DNA from: Dicyema japonicum
Lineage: Eukaryota; Dicyemida; Rhombozoa; Dicyemidae
DNA: 64,000 nucleotides
Direction of reading: 5' to 3'
Assembly: GCA_011109175.1 (NCBI GenBank)
Contig: RDEW01000002.1
Span: forward strand, 20,579-84,578
Below, piece by piece: positions 35,042 through 45,302 of this stretch (the stretch's first letter is position 1; each line of letters begins with the position of its first letter). The position numbers and the translations under genes are program-made. Under the pieces are notes generated by a model. It saw only the letters and a list, made by a program, of their open reading frames with translations. It was not told the origin of the DNA and did not search any database.

Positions 35042-36265
35042 TTAAATTGGCATATATTCAGACAACTTTGTATGCCTTAGAAGATTGATTACAGCTCCAA
35101 TAATCCAATAATCATGAGTACTACCACAATGAGGGTAATTTCTATTATTTTAGAATTTTTTGAAATAAAAGAATTATCGTTTCCTTGAATTATTTTAAAA
35201 TCTTTTGAAAGAGTGAAAAAATTTTTTCTTCTATCTGCATAACTTTCGAAACACTCAGAATCTAAATTTACTATAAATGTTACCATTCCAATGAAATTGA
35301 AATTCGAATCATTCCGATAAAACTGAGCTTTTAACGATGAAAATTTAGCTCGAATTTTAGGGAGATAAATATAAAACTCTTTACAATTAAAGTAAGTTCC
35401 GATATCGATATAATTTGGATGATTATTATACCATGTTCCAACATTTTGGCTTCTGAAGCTAAAATTAATTTCCGATATATATAATATTTATTTTGTTTTA
35501 ATTTTAAAATAAAAAATATTTCAATCCGGCCTATCTGTAGATGTATTTTAATTTTATCGTTTTCAAAATCAATTTTTGGAGTTAGACATTCATGTGAAAA
35601 ATGTTGATATGTCCGCTATAATCAAATTTAAAGTTTTACAAATTCATTAATGTGAAAATTAATTTCAATTTTACCACTTAATATAGCGAAAAGTCGATTT
35701 CTATTCATAAAATACCAAATTGGACTATTTGGTCGTTAGATAAATTACAGTCATTAGCTTAATTAAATTCTATAAAAACCTCTTCCATTATATTTGCATA
35801 AAAAGGACTAGCTCCATATTGTATTATCAAAGAATATATTGTGACAGAGTAGTCATTTCCCAAACTGATTTTAGTATCTCCACATCTGTAGTATTCTCCA
35901 TTTTTGATTTCTGTGATTTTTTTCGTATTTGTGTAGGTTTTATTATCTTTGATGATTTAAATTAAATTACTGGAGTTTAATCTAATTTTCATTGTTATGT
36001 ATAGAATTCTTAGAAGGTTGAAAACCTCGAAAATTAAATTGTGTTTAGTGTTTTCATACTTCAATTTATTTTTGAGAGTACAATAATTGATTCTGAATAC
36101 ATCACTTTTTATCTATAATTGTAAATTATATAAGACATTCTCATGGATATTCGTCAAAACACAATCTCCATACAATTTCATACTATTTAGATCAACCTTA
36201 GCAGCAATTTTTGTGATGGAAGACAAAAATATTAACAACATAAAATTATTGAATGAACACGTCAT
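35042..36265 (-). pseudogene. Repeated type I membrane-protein family, third minus copy
   Basis: More than 90% alike by eye to 30,097-31,326 over its whole length, with the same order of signal peptide, Cys motifs (NDCN region degraded, ECLT in place of ECQT), TM helix (35,089-35,286: SKIIEITLIVVVLMIIGL) and YMPI tail. In this copy the frame continues from ESYADRRKNFF into the TM, so the stop before RRKN in the 30-kb copy is a private mutation there. Other frameshifts (for example in the TM tail) still break it. Shared flanks show that both arose by duplication of a unit of roughly 1.5 kb. Confidence 0.65.
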
Positions 36266-36389
36266 ATACATAATTTAGGTCACCTATTGATAATTTAGTT
36301 TTAATATAAATTAATAAATTTTGTATTATTTTTAATTAAAATAAAATCATACTCTTAAATATTTGATTTTACATCATTATATTTATTTA

Positions 36390-37262
36390 TTTATTTTTTT
36401 TTTTTTTAAATGAAGAAATTTTATTATAAAATGAATAAAAATTAAATTAAGGCATCTGAATGGCCATGCTATTTCCCCTAACAATAGCCAGCGAGATACG
36501 TTCTCGAAACCAACCAGTCTCTCGCGGATCCTTGGTCACAGCTTGAATCATGGAGCCGATCTTACGAACCAACTCATCTGCTTGGGGCCAAGGATTCCTG
36601 ACGTTTCCACCGCGAATGGAACAAAAAGATACTCCTCCGAAATTCTCTGGTACTTCCTCCTCTTTCGTTCCTCGCCCTGCTTCGAAGCATGTCCTGGGTC
36701 TGAAGCAGAAGCAACCAAATTAGACGGGGAATAAGTATCAACACACGTCGCGTCCCAGATCAGGTTTCGTCCGTTGGCGAATGGAAAAGTCATCATCCCA
36801 TCAGGGCGTTTTCCATCGTTTCGGGAAAGACCAGCAGGTTCTAACAGGCAATGGTGTCCAGCAGAGGCAAGGGAATTCTTTAATGTCATGTTAAGACAGG
36901 AGTGCCTGGGGAAACGACCCGCACTCATCTTGCATGACAAGGGATGATAACCAAAAGGATCGATCCAACGTCCACAGCGGCATTTTCTTTCGGCACACAA
37001 TTTAAGACCAAGACGAAGCGAGGTAGCTATTCTCAGCCTCATCATCCAACAGGTTTCCAATTTCGGCAGATGGAAAAGCGTTCATCCAGGCCCCCGTCGA
37101 GTGACAACTGGCTGTTTTGAGGCAGGCAAGCCTTCTTACATCCTCCGTCTTTTCAAGGGACTCTTTCTTCTTTTCGAAGACACAAAACAAATAGGACTTT
37201 TGCTTATCACAATTGAGCGGAGCATTTAGGTACAAATTCATCCATTCATCCCAGGCTCCCGA
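36390..37262 (-). mobile_element. LINE with restriction-like endonuclease, 5'-truncated, poly(A) end
   Basis: Continuous but for one frame break near 37,030. In order: SGAWMNAFPSAEIGNLLDDE, RLGLKLCAERKCRCGRW, a C-x-C...H-x4-C cluster (CRCGRWIDPFGYHPLSC), RHSCLN, LLEPAGLSRNDGKRPD then a catalytic-type LIWDATCVDTY, VPFAVETSGILGPK, RISLAIVRGNSMAIQMP and a stop at 36,447-36,449. The Zn cluster followed by KRPD and a downstream Asp is the layout of the restriction-like endonuclease of site-selective LINEs (R2/CRE-like). The 3' end has a T run on the plus strand at about 36,393-36,408, the poly(A) tail. The upstream RT is missing. Confidence 0.8.
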
Positions 37263-37664
37263 CGATTTATTTTGTCCAATATTTTATGTCTTTATGATTG
37301 TTCAAATCAATCTATATGTTGTTAGCATAATTATTCCATAAATAAAAATTATAAAATCAATATTGTCTACTTTTTCCGTAAAGCCAATTATTATTTTCTA
37401 GGTCACTCAATATAAAATTTTGATTTTTACACTGAAAAAAATATTTTTAGAAGCCGACGTTTTAGCCATGTTTTGGCCATGTCTTCGACGACTTAAGCTT
37501 GACGTGTGGGTTATCCAATACTCCAAAGAGGACATTATGAAGGCTTTTTAAGTTGACTCTTTCAATTAAATTATCAATTTATAATTCTAATTAGTATGGT
37601 AATTTTTATAGAAGTTCAAATTTAATTTAAATTATTAATCACGAAAAAAGGATAAGAGTTATTG
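37263..37664. other. Repeat flank, no gene
   Basis: 37,300-37,440 is closely related to 27,640-27,750 (ataaaatcaatattgtctac ... ctaggtcactcaat). No coding signal. Confidence 0.5.
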
Positions 37665-37790
37665 TTAAATTAAGTGATCCCATTATCCATATTTGTTTTT
37701 TTCTGTTGTTTGTTTTTGAGTCCTGTATTTATGTTCATAACGGGGAACGTTTTTTGTAGTATCTCGGCAGACGTCCAGATATAGTTTGAG
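37665..37790 (-). mobile_element. LINE C-terminal scrap
   Basis: Resembles 15,109-15,235 (gtgatccc ... gtccatac/tatccata ... gtccagatatagtttg). A decayed copy of the TGIT-stop C-terminus, abutting the next element head to head. Confidence 0.5.
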
Positions 37791-37794
37791 TTCT

Positions 37795-38125
37795 TTAAGA
37801 GCCATGTGGCGCCATGTAGTGCTTCGTGGCTAATTGGCTGAAGTTTCTGTTTGTTCGTCCGTTCCTCCTCTCTTTTCCTATAAGAGTGGTGTCATGTGAT
37901 CCACCTGTTTAGGTGGCGCCCAGTGTCTGTCCGGCACGAAAAAGGATCATTTGCTCTCCCCACTTCACTGAAGGGGTTTCCACAACTGCAAATATGGACG
38001 TCTTACCCATTATGTTGATTCCGGATGGACTCTGTTTCTGTAGAAGTGGAAACTGGATACACTTAATTAGTTGTTTACTTTAACTTCTCTTTTTTGGTGT
38101 ATTCGAGGTTAATAAATAATAATAG
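37795..38125 (+). mobile_element. GGCGCC-type non-autonomous repeat, copy 2
   Basis: About 330 bp without coding capacity: catgtggcgccatgtagtgc at the left, tggcgcccagtgtctgtccgg in the middle, and a right end ggtgtattcgaggttaataaataataata that looks like a LINE 3' tail. Non-autonomous elements that keep the ends of a LINE can use its RT; that is inference here. Confidence 0.7.
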
Positions 38126-38599
38126 TTTCTCATCCAACGCGGCTTTTATGTGGGCGGGATGATTTGGGCAATAGAAATTGGAGCGGGTGATTTATATCCC
38201 TCTCATAAAAACCGTAATTGTTTTGTACTGTTGGGAGTTGCAGTTCATGCATTAGGAAGCAAACTCAGTTACATTTTGTCAGTTAATGTCTTCAAGTGAT
38301 AAGTGGATTAGTTTTTATAGTTTCCCAAGATTGCTAATAGTAGTAGTTGTCAAGGACGTTGATTTTTTGTTTGTTCGTTCAGGACAGAGTCATTCCTTTT
38401 GACGCAGAGGAATAAATGAGAGATGGCTCAATGAATTGTTTGTACAATAATTTCAATGCAAGAAAAGGGGTCTTAATGGCACTAAAAATAGATTCGATTA
38501 TCCCTAGCCCTCTTACCAGCTTCCGGAGATGCCGTCGACATTAGAAGAAAAAGACATGTGTGTAGAAGGTGATCCTCAAGATGTATGTGCTTTCTGGAG
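38126..38599. other. No gene recognised
   Basis: No coding region that I can support on either strand. Confidence 0.35.
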
Positions 38600-38851
38600 T
38601 TATTGAGGATAGTCATAGATATGAACTGGTTTGTTAGTGACGGCCCTCTTTAATATGTTGGCTGTGATTTTAACCAGGAAGGGTGTTAGCATTGAAATCT
38701 CTACACAGATAGATTTCCGAGGTTGTTTAGCTTGGATAGGTTTAGTGAGAATCCTTTTGGGCAAGAAGACGGAAGGGGACGTAGATGTTTTTATTATTGA
38801 CAGTTCCGAATCCGCTTGTAATGGGAATTCCAGATATTTCTGTAGGCCCAT
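38600..38851 (-). other. Unrecognised 83-codon open frame
   Basis: Minus frame with VFLPKRILTKPIQAKQPRK and ITANILKRAVTNKPVHIYDY. The plus strand is also open here (38,631-38,897). No motif recognised and no splice pattern obvious. Could be retroelement debris. Confidence 0.2.
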
Positions 38852-40014
38852 CGTTTATTGTAGTTGTGCAGAGATGTCCGTAAATCGAATGTTATAGGGT
38901 TCCCCGACCATTAACGTAACTCTTCCGAGCAATAGCGTAACTTTCACGACCACTAGCATCACAATCTAGTCGTTAACATGGGATAAGGATATATGTCACG
39001 AACGCTACGCGTTACATAATGCTCGAATTTACAATTTCAAGCATTTTTTAAAAAAACTTTACACATGTTTTTCTTATTTATTATATTTAAAATTAAAAAA
39101 TTCTAATTTAAATATTTTTTGGAAGGCGCAACAGTTTTTAAATTTTAAATAACATAATACAGGTGTGTGTTATTAAGTTAAGCTGATGGCTCGGTGTTTC
39201 GTTAAAACAACCCCGGAATATCATGATATAATGAAAATATTGGAACAGAAAGAGATCGATCTAATGACAAGACAAAAAAAATACCGATTAACTCAAAAAT
39301 CAAAGAATTTTTATCTATCAATGGGAGATTATACCTTAAAGACACTAATGGAAACCACAAAACTGTCATCTCTTCTGATAATCATGAAGAGATAGAATTA
39401 GTTGCCTCGCAAATTCATCAATTGACCCATTGTGGACACAACACATTGGAACAATATTGCAATGAAAGATTTTTTTTTCGTAAAAAAATTATTCGAAAAG
39501 TGGTGTCAGAATGTGACATTTGTCGTTTTTCGACTTCCTGAAGCAAATGGATCCTGAAAATCACATTATAGCTCTCAGCTGAATGAAAGATTTCAAATAG
39601 ACCTAGTAGATCCAAAAGGTTAGACTTTGTTATTAAATAAATTCAAGGTTAGATAAAAAAATGAATCTTTCAAATGGCTTCTCACTGTAATTGATATATA
39701 TTCTAAATATGCCTTCACAAGAAATATGAAAAATAAGAGTGGATATGAAGTGGCCGAAAATCTAAAAGAATTTTTTGGATTATGGACCATTCCGATTCTT
39801 ACAATCGGATATTGGGACAGAATTTAAAAATTCCCATGTAAGAGCATAATGTGACCGCTTCAACGTCCAACAAATTCATAGTAGGCCTAACAATCCAAGG
39901 AGTCAAGGGATTATCGAACGCTTCAATAAAAAAATCACAAGATCACTATCCAAGATGATGTCCAAAAATAAAGTGTTGGACTAAAAACATAAGGAAGCAG
40001 TTTATTATTATAAT

Positions 40015-40030
40015 CTGTGTACCCATGCAT
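40015..40030. repeat. Target-site duplication, left
   Basis: ctgtgtacccatgcat, 16 bp, identical to 40,340-40,355 and directly flanking the SINE. Confidence 0.9.
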
Positions 40031-40339
40031 AATAATAAAGCCTTTTCACGAGAGCCATAGTATTTTATAGCTCCGCATAGGCAGGACACACCCTTTATTT
40101 AAGTAAAGAACAGTTAATTTTAACTAATCGTAGAACAAAGGAATGATCTTCACTTCTTTTTTTTCTTTTTCTTGTATGAGTGTCCTTTCTAGACAATCCA
40201 GTTCCGCAGTGAGTATTCACTGATGACGGCGTCTCTCGTCAAACAATTTCTGCATCGTGTATGCGTGGACCTTCCACCAGGTGAACAGCAGCGGGATTCG
40301 AACCCGTAGCCTAAGCCACTTAAGCCCGACAACTAACCA
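40031..40339 (-). mobile_element. tRNA-derived SINE with perfect 16-bp target duplication
   Basis: Read on the minus strand, the head is tRNA-like: A box TGGTTAGTTGTCGG and B box GGTTCGAATCCC about 35 nt later, as in an internal Pol III promoter. A unique body follows (TCACTGCGGAACTGG, a purine tract, ACTGTTCTTTACTTAAATAAAG), then a tail ggctctcgtgaaaaggctttattatt. The acceptor stem is not intact, so it is not a tRNA gene. Related bodies lie at 11,255-11,480 (plus), and a related tail at 34,565-34,605. It needs a partner LINE for mobility. Confidence 0.85.
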
Positions 40340-40355
40340 CTGTGTACCCATGCAT
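40340..40355. repeat. Target-site duplication, right
   Basis: Second copy of the 16-bp ctgtgtacccatgcat. Reading straight across one copy recreates the integrase THASTG motif, which shows the insertion was clean. Confidence 0.9.
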
Positions 40356-41430
40356 CTACAGGTTAGTTTTAATTAAAATATTTTTGAGGCAATGCTCCAT
40401 TTTACAAGATCGAGGAATTAATGGATTCAACAGTATCTTATGTGAAAACACAGTAGTCGATGAGATTAATACAGATATAGGTTGTTTCAATGAGATTAAT
40501 ATGATTTTTCAGATTATGAAGGATCACTAAATGATGAAAATTGCGATGACAATCATGCTTCCAATCAAGAAGGGCAAAACGGTTTTCTTTTAGATAATAT
40601 TGATTTAGAAGAAACGTCGTTTCAATTTGAATTCAATCCACCAAAAATGGATTCAGCATATTTAAGAAAATAAATAAAAAATGGGTGTACATCAATGAAA
40701 TATTCATTTAAATCTGGTGATAAGGTAATTCTAATTAACGTCAAAAATAAATATTTTAACGAGTCTCCATATGGTGAAAGTGTAACAATTACCAATATTT
40801 TTCATATAATATTGTCGAAAAACAGATGTCCGATGGAAATAAAAAAACACATATGAAACGCATCAAAAAAATAATTAAAGATGAATAATTTTTACATGAT
40901 CTTATTTTTAAATTAATTAAAAAAACTTTTTTCACAACATCTTTGTGAAGAAACGTTTGCAGCTCTGGGAAATACCCAATAAACTTCATTCTAAAATCGG
41001 CCAGATTAATCTCGAGTTTTTTAGTTTGGGCTTAACGCTAAAACTCTGGCAGAAGCGTTTAGAAATGTTTTTATATATAGTAAAAAAAATAAATTGTTAA
41101 CAAAATTATTTTTTATATAGTTATATTTAAAGCAAGTTCTTAATTGTAACAAATTATAAAATTTCATAAAAAATTCTTACTATAAGACTAATTTGGTCAA
41201 ATTATATAGGTTGTGGAAATCGAACAACAAAGGTTCTGTATATCGTCGAATTTTACCATGGTTCAAAAAACTAACACGAAGAGATCTGTGGTAAATCACA
41301 AAAGTGAAAAGCTCTACTCGTCCTCCGGAAAGTGCTACTGCTGAATCATTCTCTTTAGAGAACAAGACTCCGCATAAGGCAGAACTGTTAAACCTGAGCG
41401 GATGTCATTACAAAACACGATCCCAAGGAA

Positions 41431-44170
41431 ATGTCCAAATATACGGATGAACTAATGAAATCTGATCATTCAGAGAACAAGACTATATTAATTAGAGTGA
41501 ATTCTACTATGAATGCGATTACGATCGCAAACGTTTTACAATACTATGACCAATACGGATCTATGAGGATGAGCCACAGAGGACCGGGCTCTTTCCGACT
41601 GGATTTCCTGGATAACTCCCATGTGGCCACCTTTATAGAAGCGGTGAATGAGACCTGCCCCTTTGGTAATGACAATCACCATTTCAAGACAATCTCAACA
41701 AAACCGTCTGAGATTGTCCTCAGGAACTTCTCCTTCTGGGTGAAGGAGGACGACCTCTTGGACTACCTTCAGGAGATGGCTCCCTCAGTCACGAAGGTTA
41801 CCCGAATGACCAGAGGATCGCAGGCCATGCCATTGATCAATATGAAGTCGGAGGCTACATCACTAATACGATGTGGCTTCTACATCGAGACGAACAAGAT
41901 TTCTTGTGAATGGATGCGAAGAGGATCTCCAATCTGCTACAGCTGTCAGCAAATCGGCCACTTTGCATAGCAGTGCACGGGAAAAAATGCTTCCGTTGCG
42001 CGGAGAACACGACACCATTAAGTGTGATGCGGATCCAACTCTTGAATGAAAATGTGTTAACTGCGGGTCAACAAGACACGCGCAAGATACGAAGGATGCC
42101 TGTATTCATGGAGGCCAGACGAAAGTTAAACTCCGAATCGACAACAGGAACCGAAACAGACGGATATTATAACCAGGAATTGTACGAAGAACTAACAAGT
42201 ACGAAGTTGCTCCTTTTCCACAAGAGTCTCAGGGGCTATTACAAAAGAACTAAAGGAAATATATCAAGAGTGCAGGAACTAAGCAGAATACTCGGGGTGA
42301 TTTACGAGTATGGTGGACCTGGCCATGGAGAGCCCGGGCCACCAACAAGAAAATTGAAAAGAAACTTGAAGATAGTGCTGGTGAACGCCCGATCTCTAAA
42401 GAAGAGGCGTCATGATCTGGCACTACTACTATCGTCCACCAAGATTGACATCCTGGTGGTCAACGAGACCAAGGTGAAAAAGACCAACACCACAATGACA
42501 TCCTGGTGGTCAACGAGACCACAATGCTACTGGGATACAATTCTATAGAAATTCCATGGGTCGAAGGTGCAGAAGCTGGTACTGGAACCACATTGTTCTA
42601 CAGTGAAGTTCTACAGATACATGAGCCAAAAATTATTATGAATACACACTGTGAATTTGTTTCCGTCGAGTGAGATGGTGTGGCCGTTGGATACACGTGG
42701 TGGAATGTATTCAAAAACCTTAGAAGGTGCTCCACAGAAATTGAAAATTCTATCAAGAAACGATATGTCTATCCTAATGGGTGATCTAAATGCCAAGAAC
42801 ATTAAATATGGGTGCTCGGTACTAATGATGATGGAATCAGACTAAGAAAATTGAGTAATAAAACTGGCTTTGAGATTTTGATCGGAAAAACCGAATCATT
42901 ACTCGCACTACGTTGGAGACATGCTTGGGGTATTCCTGGAGGATCGAGAAGGAGGATCGTGCTCTATGGAAGAAGCTCTAGCTATCTTTAAGAAACAAGG
43001 CTAACGCACCTGGACTTGACCATCTAAGCATGAGATTGTTCAAGGAAGCCCCAGAGGCTCTATTTCCCATACTGAAGAATTTATTCAATGCAAGCATTCA
43101 TCATGGTCATGTCCCAAAACGCTGAAAATCTTCTATTGTCAGAATGATACTGAAACCGGGAAAATCGAGGAGGGACCCACTCAGCTATGGGCCAATAAGC
43201 CTCATCTGTTCGATCTCCAAGATTATCAAACGAATTATCCTCAGAAAGCTTAACAACCACGTAGAAGAAAGTGGTTTCCTCCTCGCAGAACAATGTGGCT
43301 TCAGACCAGGAAAATCATGCACGGACTTCATCCACCAGATGCATTCAATGGTATTAAGAGGTCTGGAATTCAAAGGACTAGTCAACCTGGTATGTTTGGA
43401 TCTGTCCAAGGCTTTTGATAGTGTGTGGCACGAAGTTCTGTCTTGAGCTCACTTCTGTTCAACATATTCTTGTCAGACTTTCCAACTCAACCGGATATGA
43501 ACACCAGATTATTGATGTACGCTGATGATATTCTGATACGGATACATCCGGGAAATAAACTCTCTCAAAAAAGAATCAGAATCATTCATTGGACAAGTAC
43601 ATGATTGGTGCACCAAAAGAGGGATGAGACTGTCCACTGAGAAGTCCAGCTCTCTAAGAATCAGTCGCCTAAGGAGGCATCAGACGCAGCCTTACTCACT
43701 AGAGATTTCTAAAGTAAATTCACTACGCTACCTCGGGATAGTAATCGACGGGAAAGGTTTTTTCATGGAGGACATTAGACGAAGAAGGAAGAAGGCGGTT
43801 CAAGCACTTTTATGTACTAGAAAGTTGTTTGTAAGCCTGGAAACCTTTTTGTTCATTTTCATGAGAATCATTCTACCGAAGCTGCTATATGGATGCAAAA
43901 CATGGATTTTCTCTTGCCAAAGAGAAAGAATTATGTTACTCATGGAATAAACCATAAGGTCGACAATAAAGTTGGCTTTGGGGAAAAGGCTTTTTGATGT
44001 TCTCAGTACTGGAGAAGACAAGATTCTAACACCGGTCAAAAATATTGTAGAGAAAAGAATCGATGGGATCCGACGATAGAAGGAGACCAAATGGAGACGG
44101 GGTGCATCGGAAGTGTCCAGGCCGCATAGGCGGACACGTTTAAATATATTTTTTTTGGATAGCGCCTGTG
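41431..44170 (+). mobile_element. Jockey-like LINE, copy B (ORF1, endonuclease, deleted RT, 3' end)
   Basis: ORF1 starts at 41,431 (MSKYTDELMKSDHSENKTIL) and ends in three zinc knuckles: CYSCQQIGHFAxQC, CFRC...HDTIKC and CVNCGSTRHAQDTKDAC (to about 42,110), with a stop and a frameshift between them. The endonuclease begins at about 42,360 (LKIVLVNARSLKKRRHD, VVNETK) and includes ILMGDLNAKNIKYG (about 42,772). RT fingers at 43,144-43,310 (LSYGPISL, CGFRPGKSCTD) and motif A (DLSKAFDSVWHE) to 43,435; then a deletion of about 140 bp removes the segment leading to motif B relative to copy A. YADD-type motif C at about 43,515. The 3' end extends past copy A to about 44,170. Not functional. Confidence 0.9.
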
Positions 44171-44199
44171 ACAATATATATTTGATAAAATCATTATGA

Positions 44200-44480
44200 G
44201 GTTGGATTTTCAGTATCCTAACTACAAAGACGAGGAAGAGCTATTTCAGGTTCTTTTAGCTATATTCTTGTAGAGCTATCAGAACCAGAAATTGCATCAA
44301 AAACTTATCGGATCTTCAATGACTAATTTTTATGGAATCTTGTAAAAATCTTTGTTATGTCTTTGATAATGCCTTTATTCATCATTTTAAGGACAATCTC
44401 AATGTCCCATTTGACCCTTACTCGTTATTTCTCAATCCAATCGAGAATAAAATTTGTTTTTACCTTCAAAAAAATTAGCT
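44200..44480 (+). mobile_element. DDE transposase C-terminal fragment (IS630/Tc1-like)
   Basis: The plus strand encodes CYVFDNAFIHHFKDNL, then PYSLFLNPIENKI, the D-N-A-x-x-H ... YS.xLNPIE pattern of DDE_3/IS630-Tc1 transposases (second and third acidic residues). Only this C-terminal part is recognisable. It differs from the Tigger-type elements in the window. Confidence 0.6.
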
Positions 44481-44499
44481 ACGCTATAGGTCGGGAAAG

Positions 44500-44760
44500 T
44501 TACATTAATGGTTGAGAAATCTTATATCTCTTATAATTATGAAGAGACCCCACCAAAACGGATATATCAGTCCAAGCGGATGCAGTGGTATCTCCCGGAA
44601 AAGCGTAGTAGGTGATGAGAGAGTATGTCTGATTTGAAGTAAAATCAGGTCAATGTTCTGTTCTTTTATTAAAGACCGCAGTTCAAGTATTTTGTTTTTG
44701 ATTCCGTTGAAATTTATCTGCAAAATTTAATAAATTAAATAATAATACACTTCACTTGAT
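44500..44760 (-). mobile_element. LINE endonuclease fragment
   Basis: Minus-strand MQINFNGIKNKILELRSLIK, then NIDLILLQ, is the opening strand and catalytic Asn/Glu region of an APE-type LINE endonuclease (compare LNINGLRGK ... CLLQETKL at 11,840). It continues in shifted frames with CIRLDxYIRFGGV. Orphan fragment. Confidence 0.65.
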
Positions 44761-45302
44761 CTTCAATTTTTTCTAATGTATGACAACATCTATAATTTAT
44801 TTAGTCACGATTTTTTAAGTTATTTATAAGCGGCATCATACACTCGCATCGGGCAGCAGAAAGCATGGCACGCCCTTGACTGGAAAACCATTTTGTTCTT
44901 ATGCATTAAGAATTCCAGAGACGTGGAGAAATTTTATTTCCATGAACCCAAGCTCTATAACATTGAATATTCTTTGCTGATTAGCTTAAATATCAATGAT
45001 ATTAGTCCATGTGTTAAATGGATCAACAAGGCCCAGTGTAAGAAACGTATAAATCGATGTACTGGTCATAGATAGCCTTTAGGATATGATGATTTCCCCT
45101 CTTCCATAGCCCTCAGAGGCATTTTAGAGCATTGATCTCGCATTCTTTCAAAAACTTTCGACATGTAGACAGAAGCACATGCCCATATGGTGAATTATTC
45201 CCAGAAATTCCAAATAATAATAGACTACCAAATCCACAAATTTAATCCTCATAATAAAACAATTTTAATTCATTATACGTATTTAATTACCAAATAGTAA
45301 TA
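44761..45302. other. No gene recognised
   Basis: Downstream flank of the delta-COP gene. One 60-codon open frame (44,893-45,075 plus) without motifs. Confidence 0.35.

Larger units (their letters stand above)
39186..40880 (+). mobile_element. Integrase element, longest copy, interrupted by a SINE
   Basis: N-terminal part 39,186-39,390; HHCC zinc domain (HQLTHCGHNTLEQYC ... VVSECDIC) at about 39,415-39,530; RNase H-like core with FKWLLTVIDIYSKYAF (about 39,675), TIGYWDRI (second Asp region, decayed), RPNNPRSQGIIERFNKKI (the P-x-SQG-x-x-E-R motif with the third catalytic residue, about 39,880-39,935) and YYYNLCTHASTG (about 40,002-40,360). The last motif is split by a 309-bp SINE. After the insertion a linker and a C-terminal segment (SFKSGDKVILINVKNKYF) follow to about 40,880. 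Several stops. A DDE integrase without RT suggests a Ginger-like DNA transposon. Confidence 0.75.

Noticed and set aside
36548-37060. Host zinc-finger gene
   Set aside because: The C-x-C...H...C cluster, KRPD and AVETSG motifs place it in a LINE restriction-like endonuclease; a poly(A) tail follows.
40260-40345. Functional tRNA gene at the SINE head
   Set aside because: A and B boxes are spaced as in a tRNA, but the acceptor stem does not pair and the sequence continues into a SINE body bounded by target duplications.
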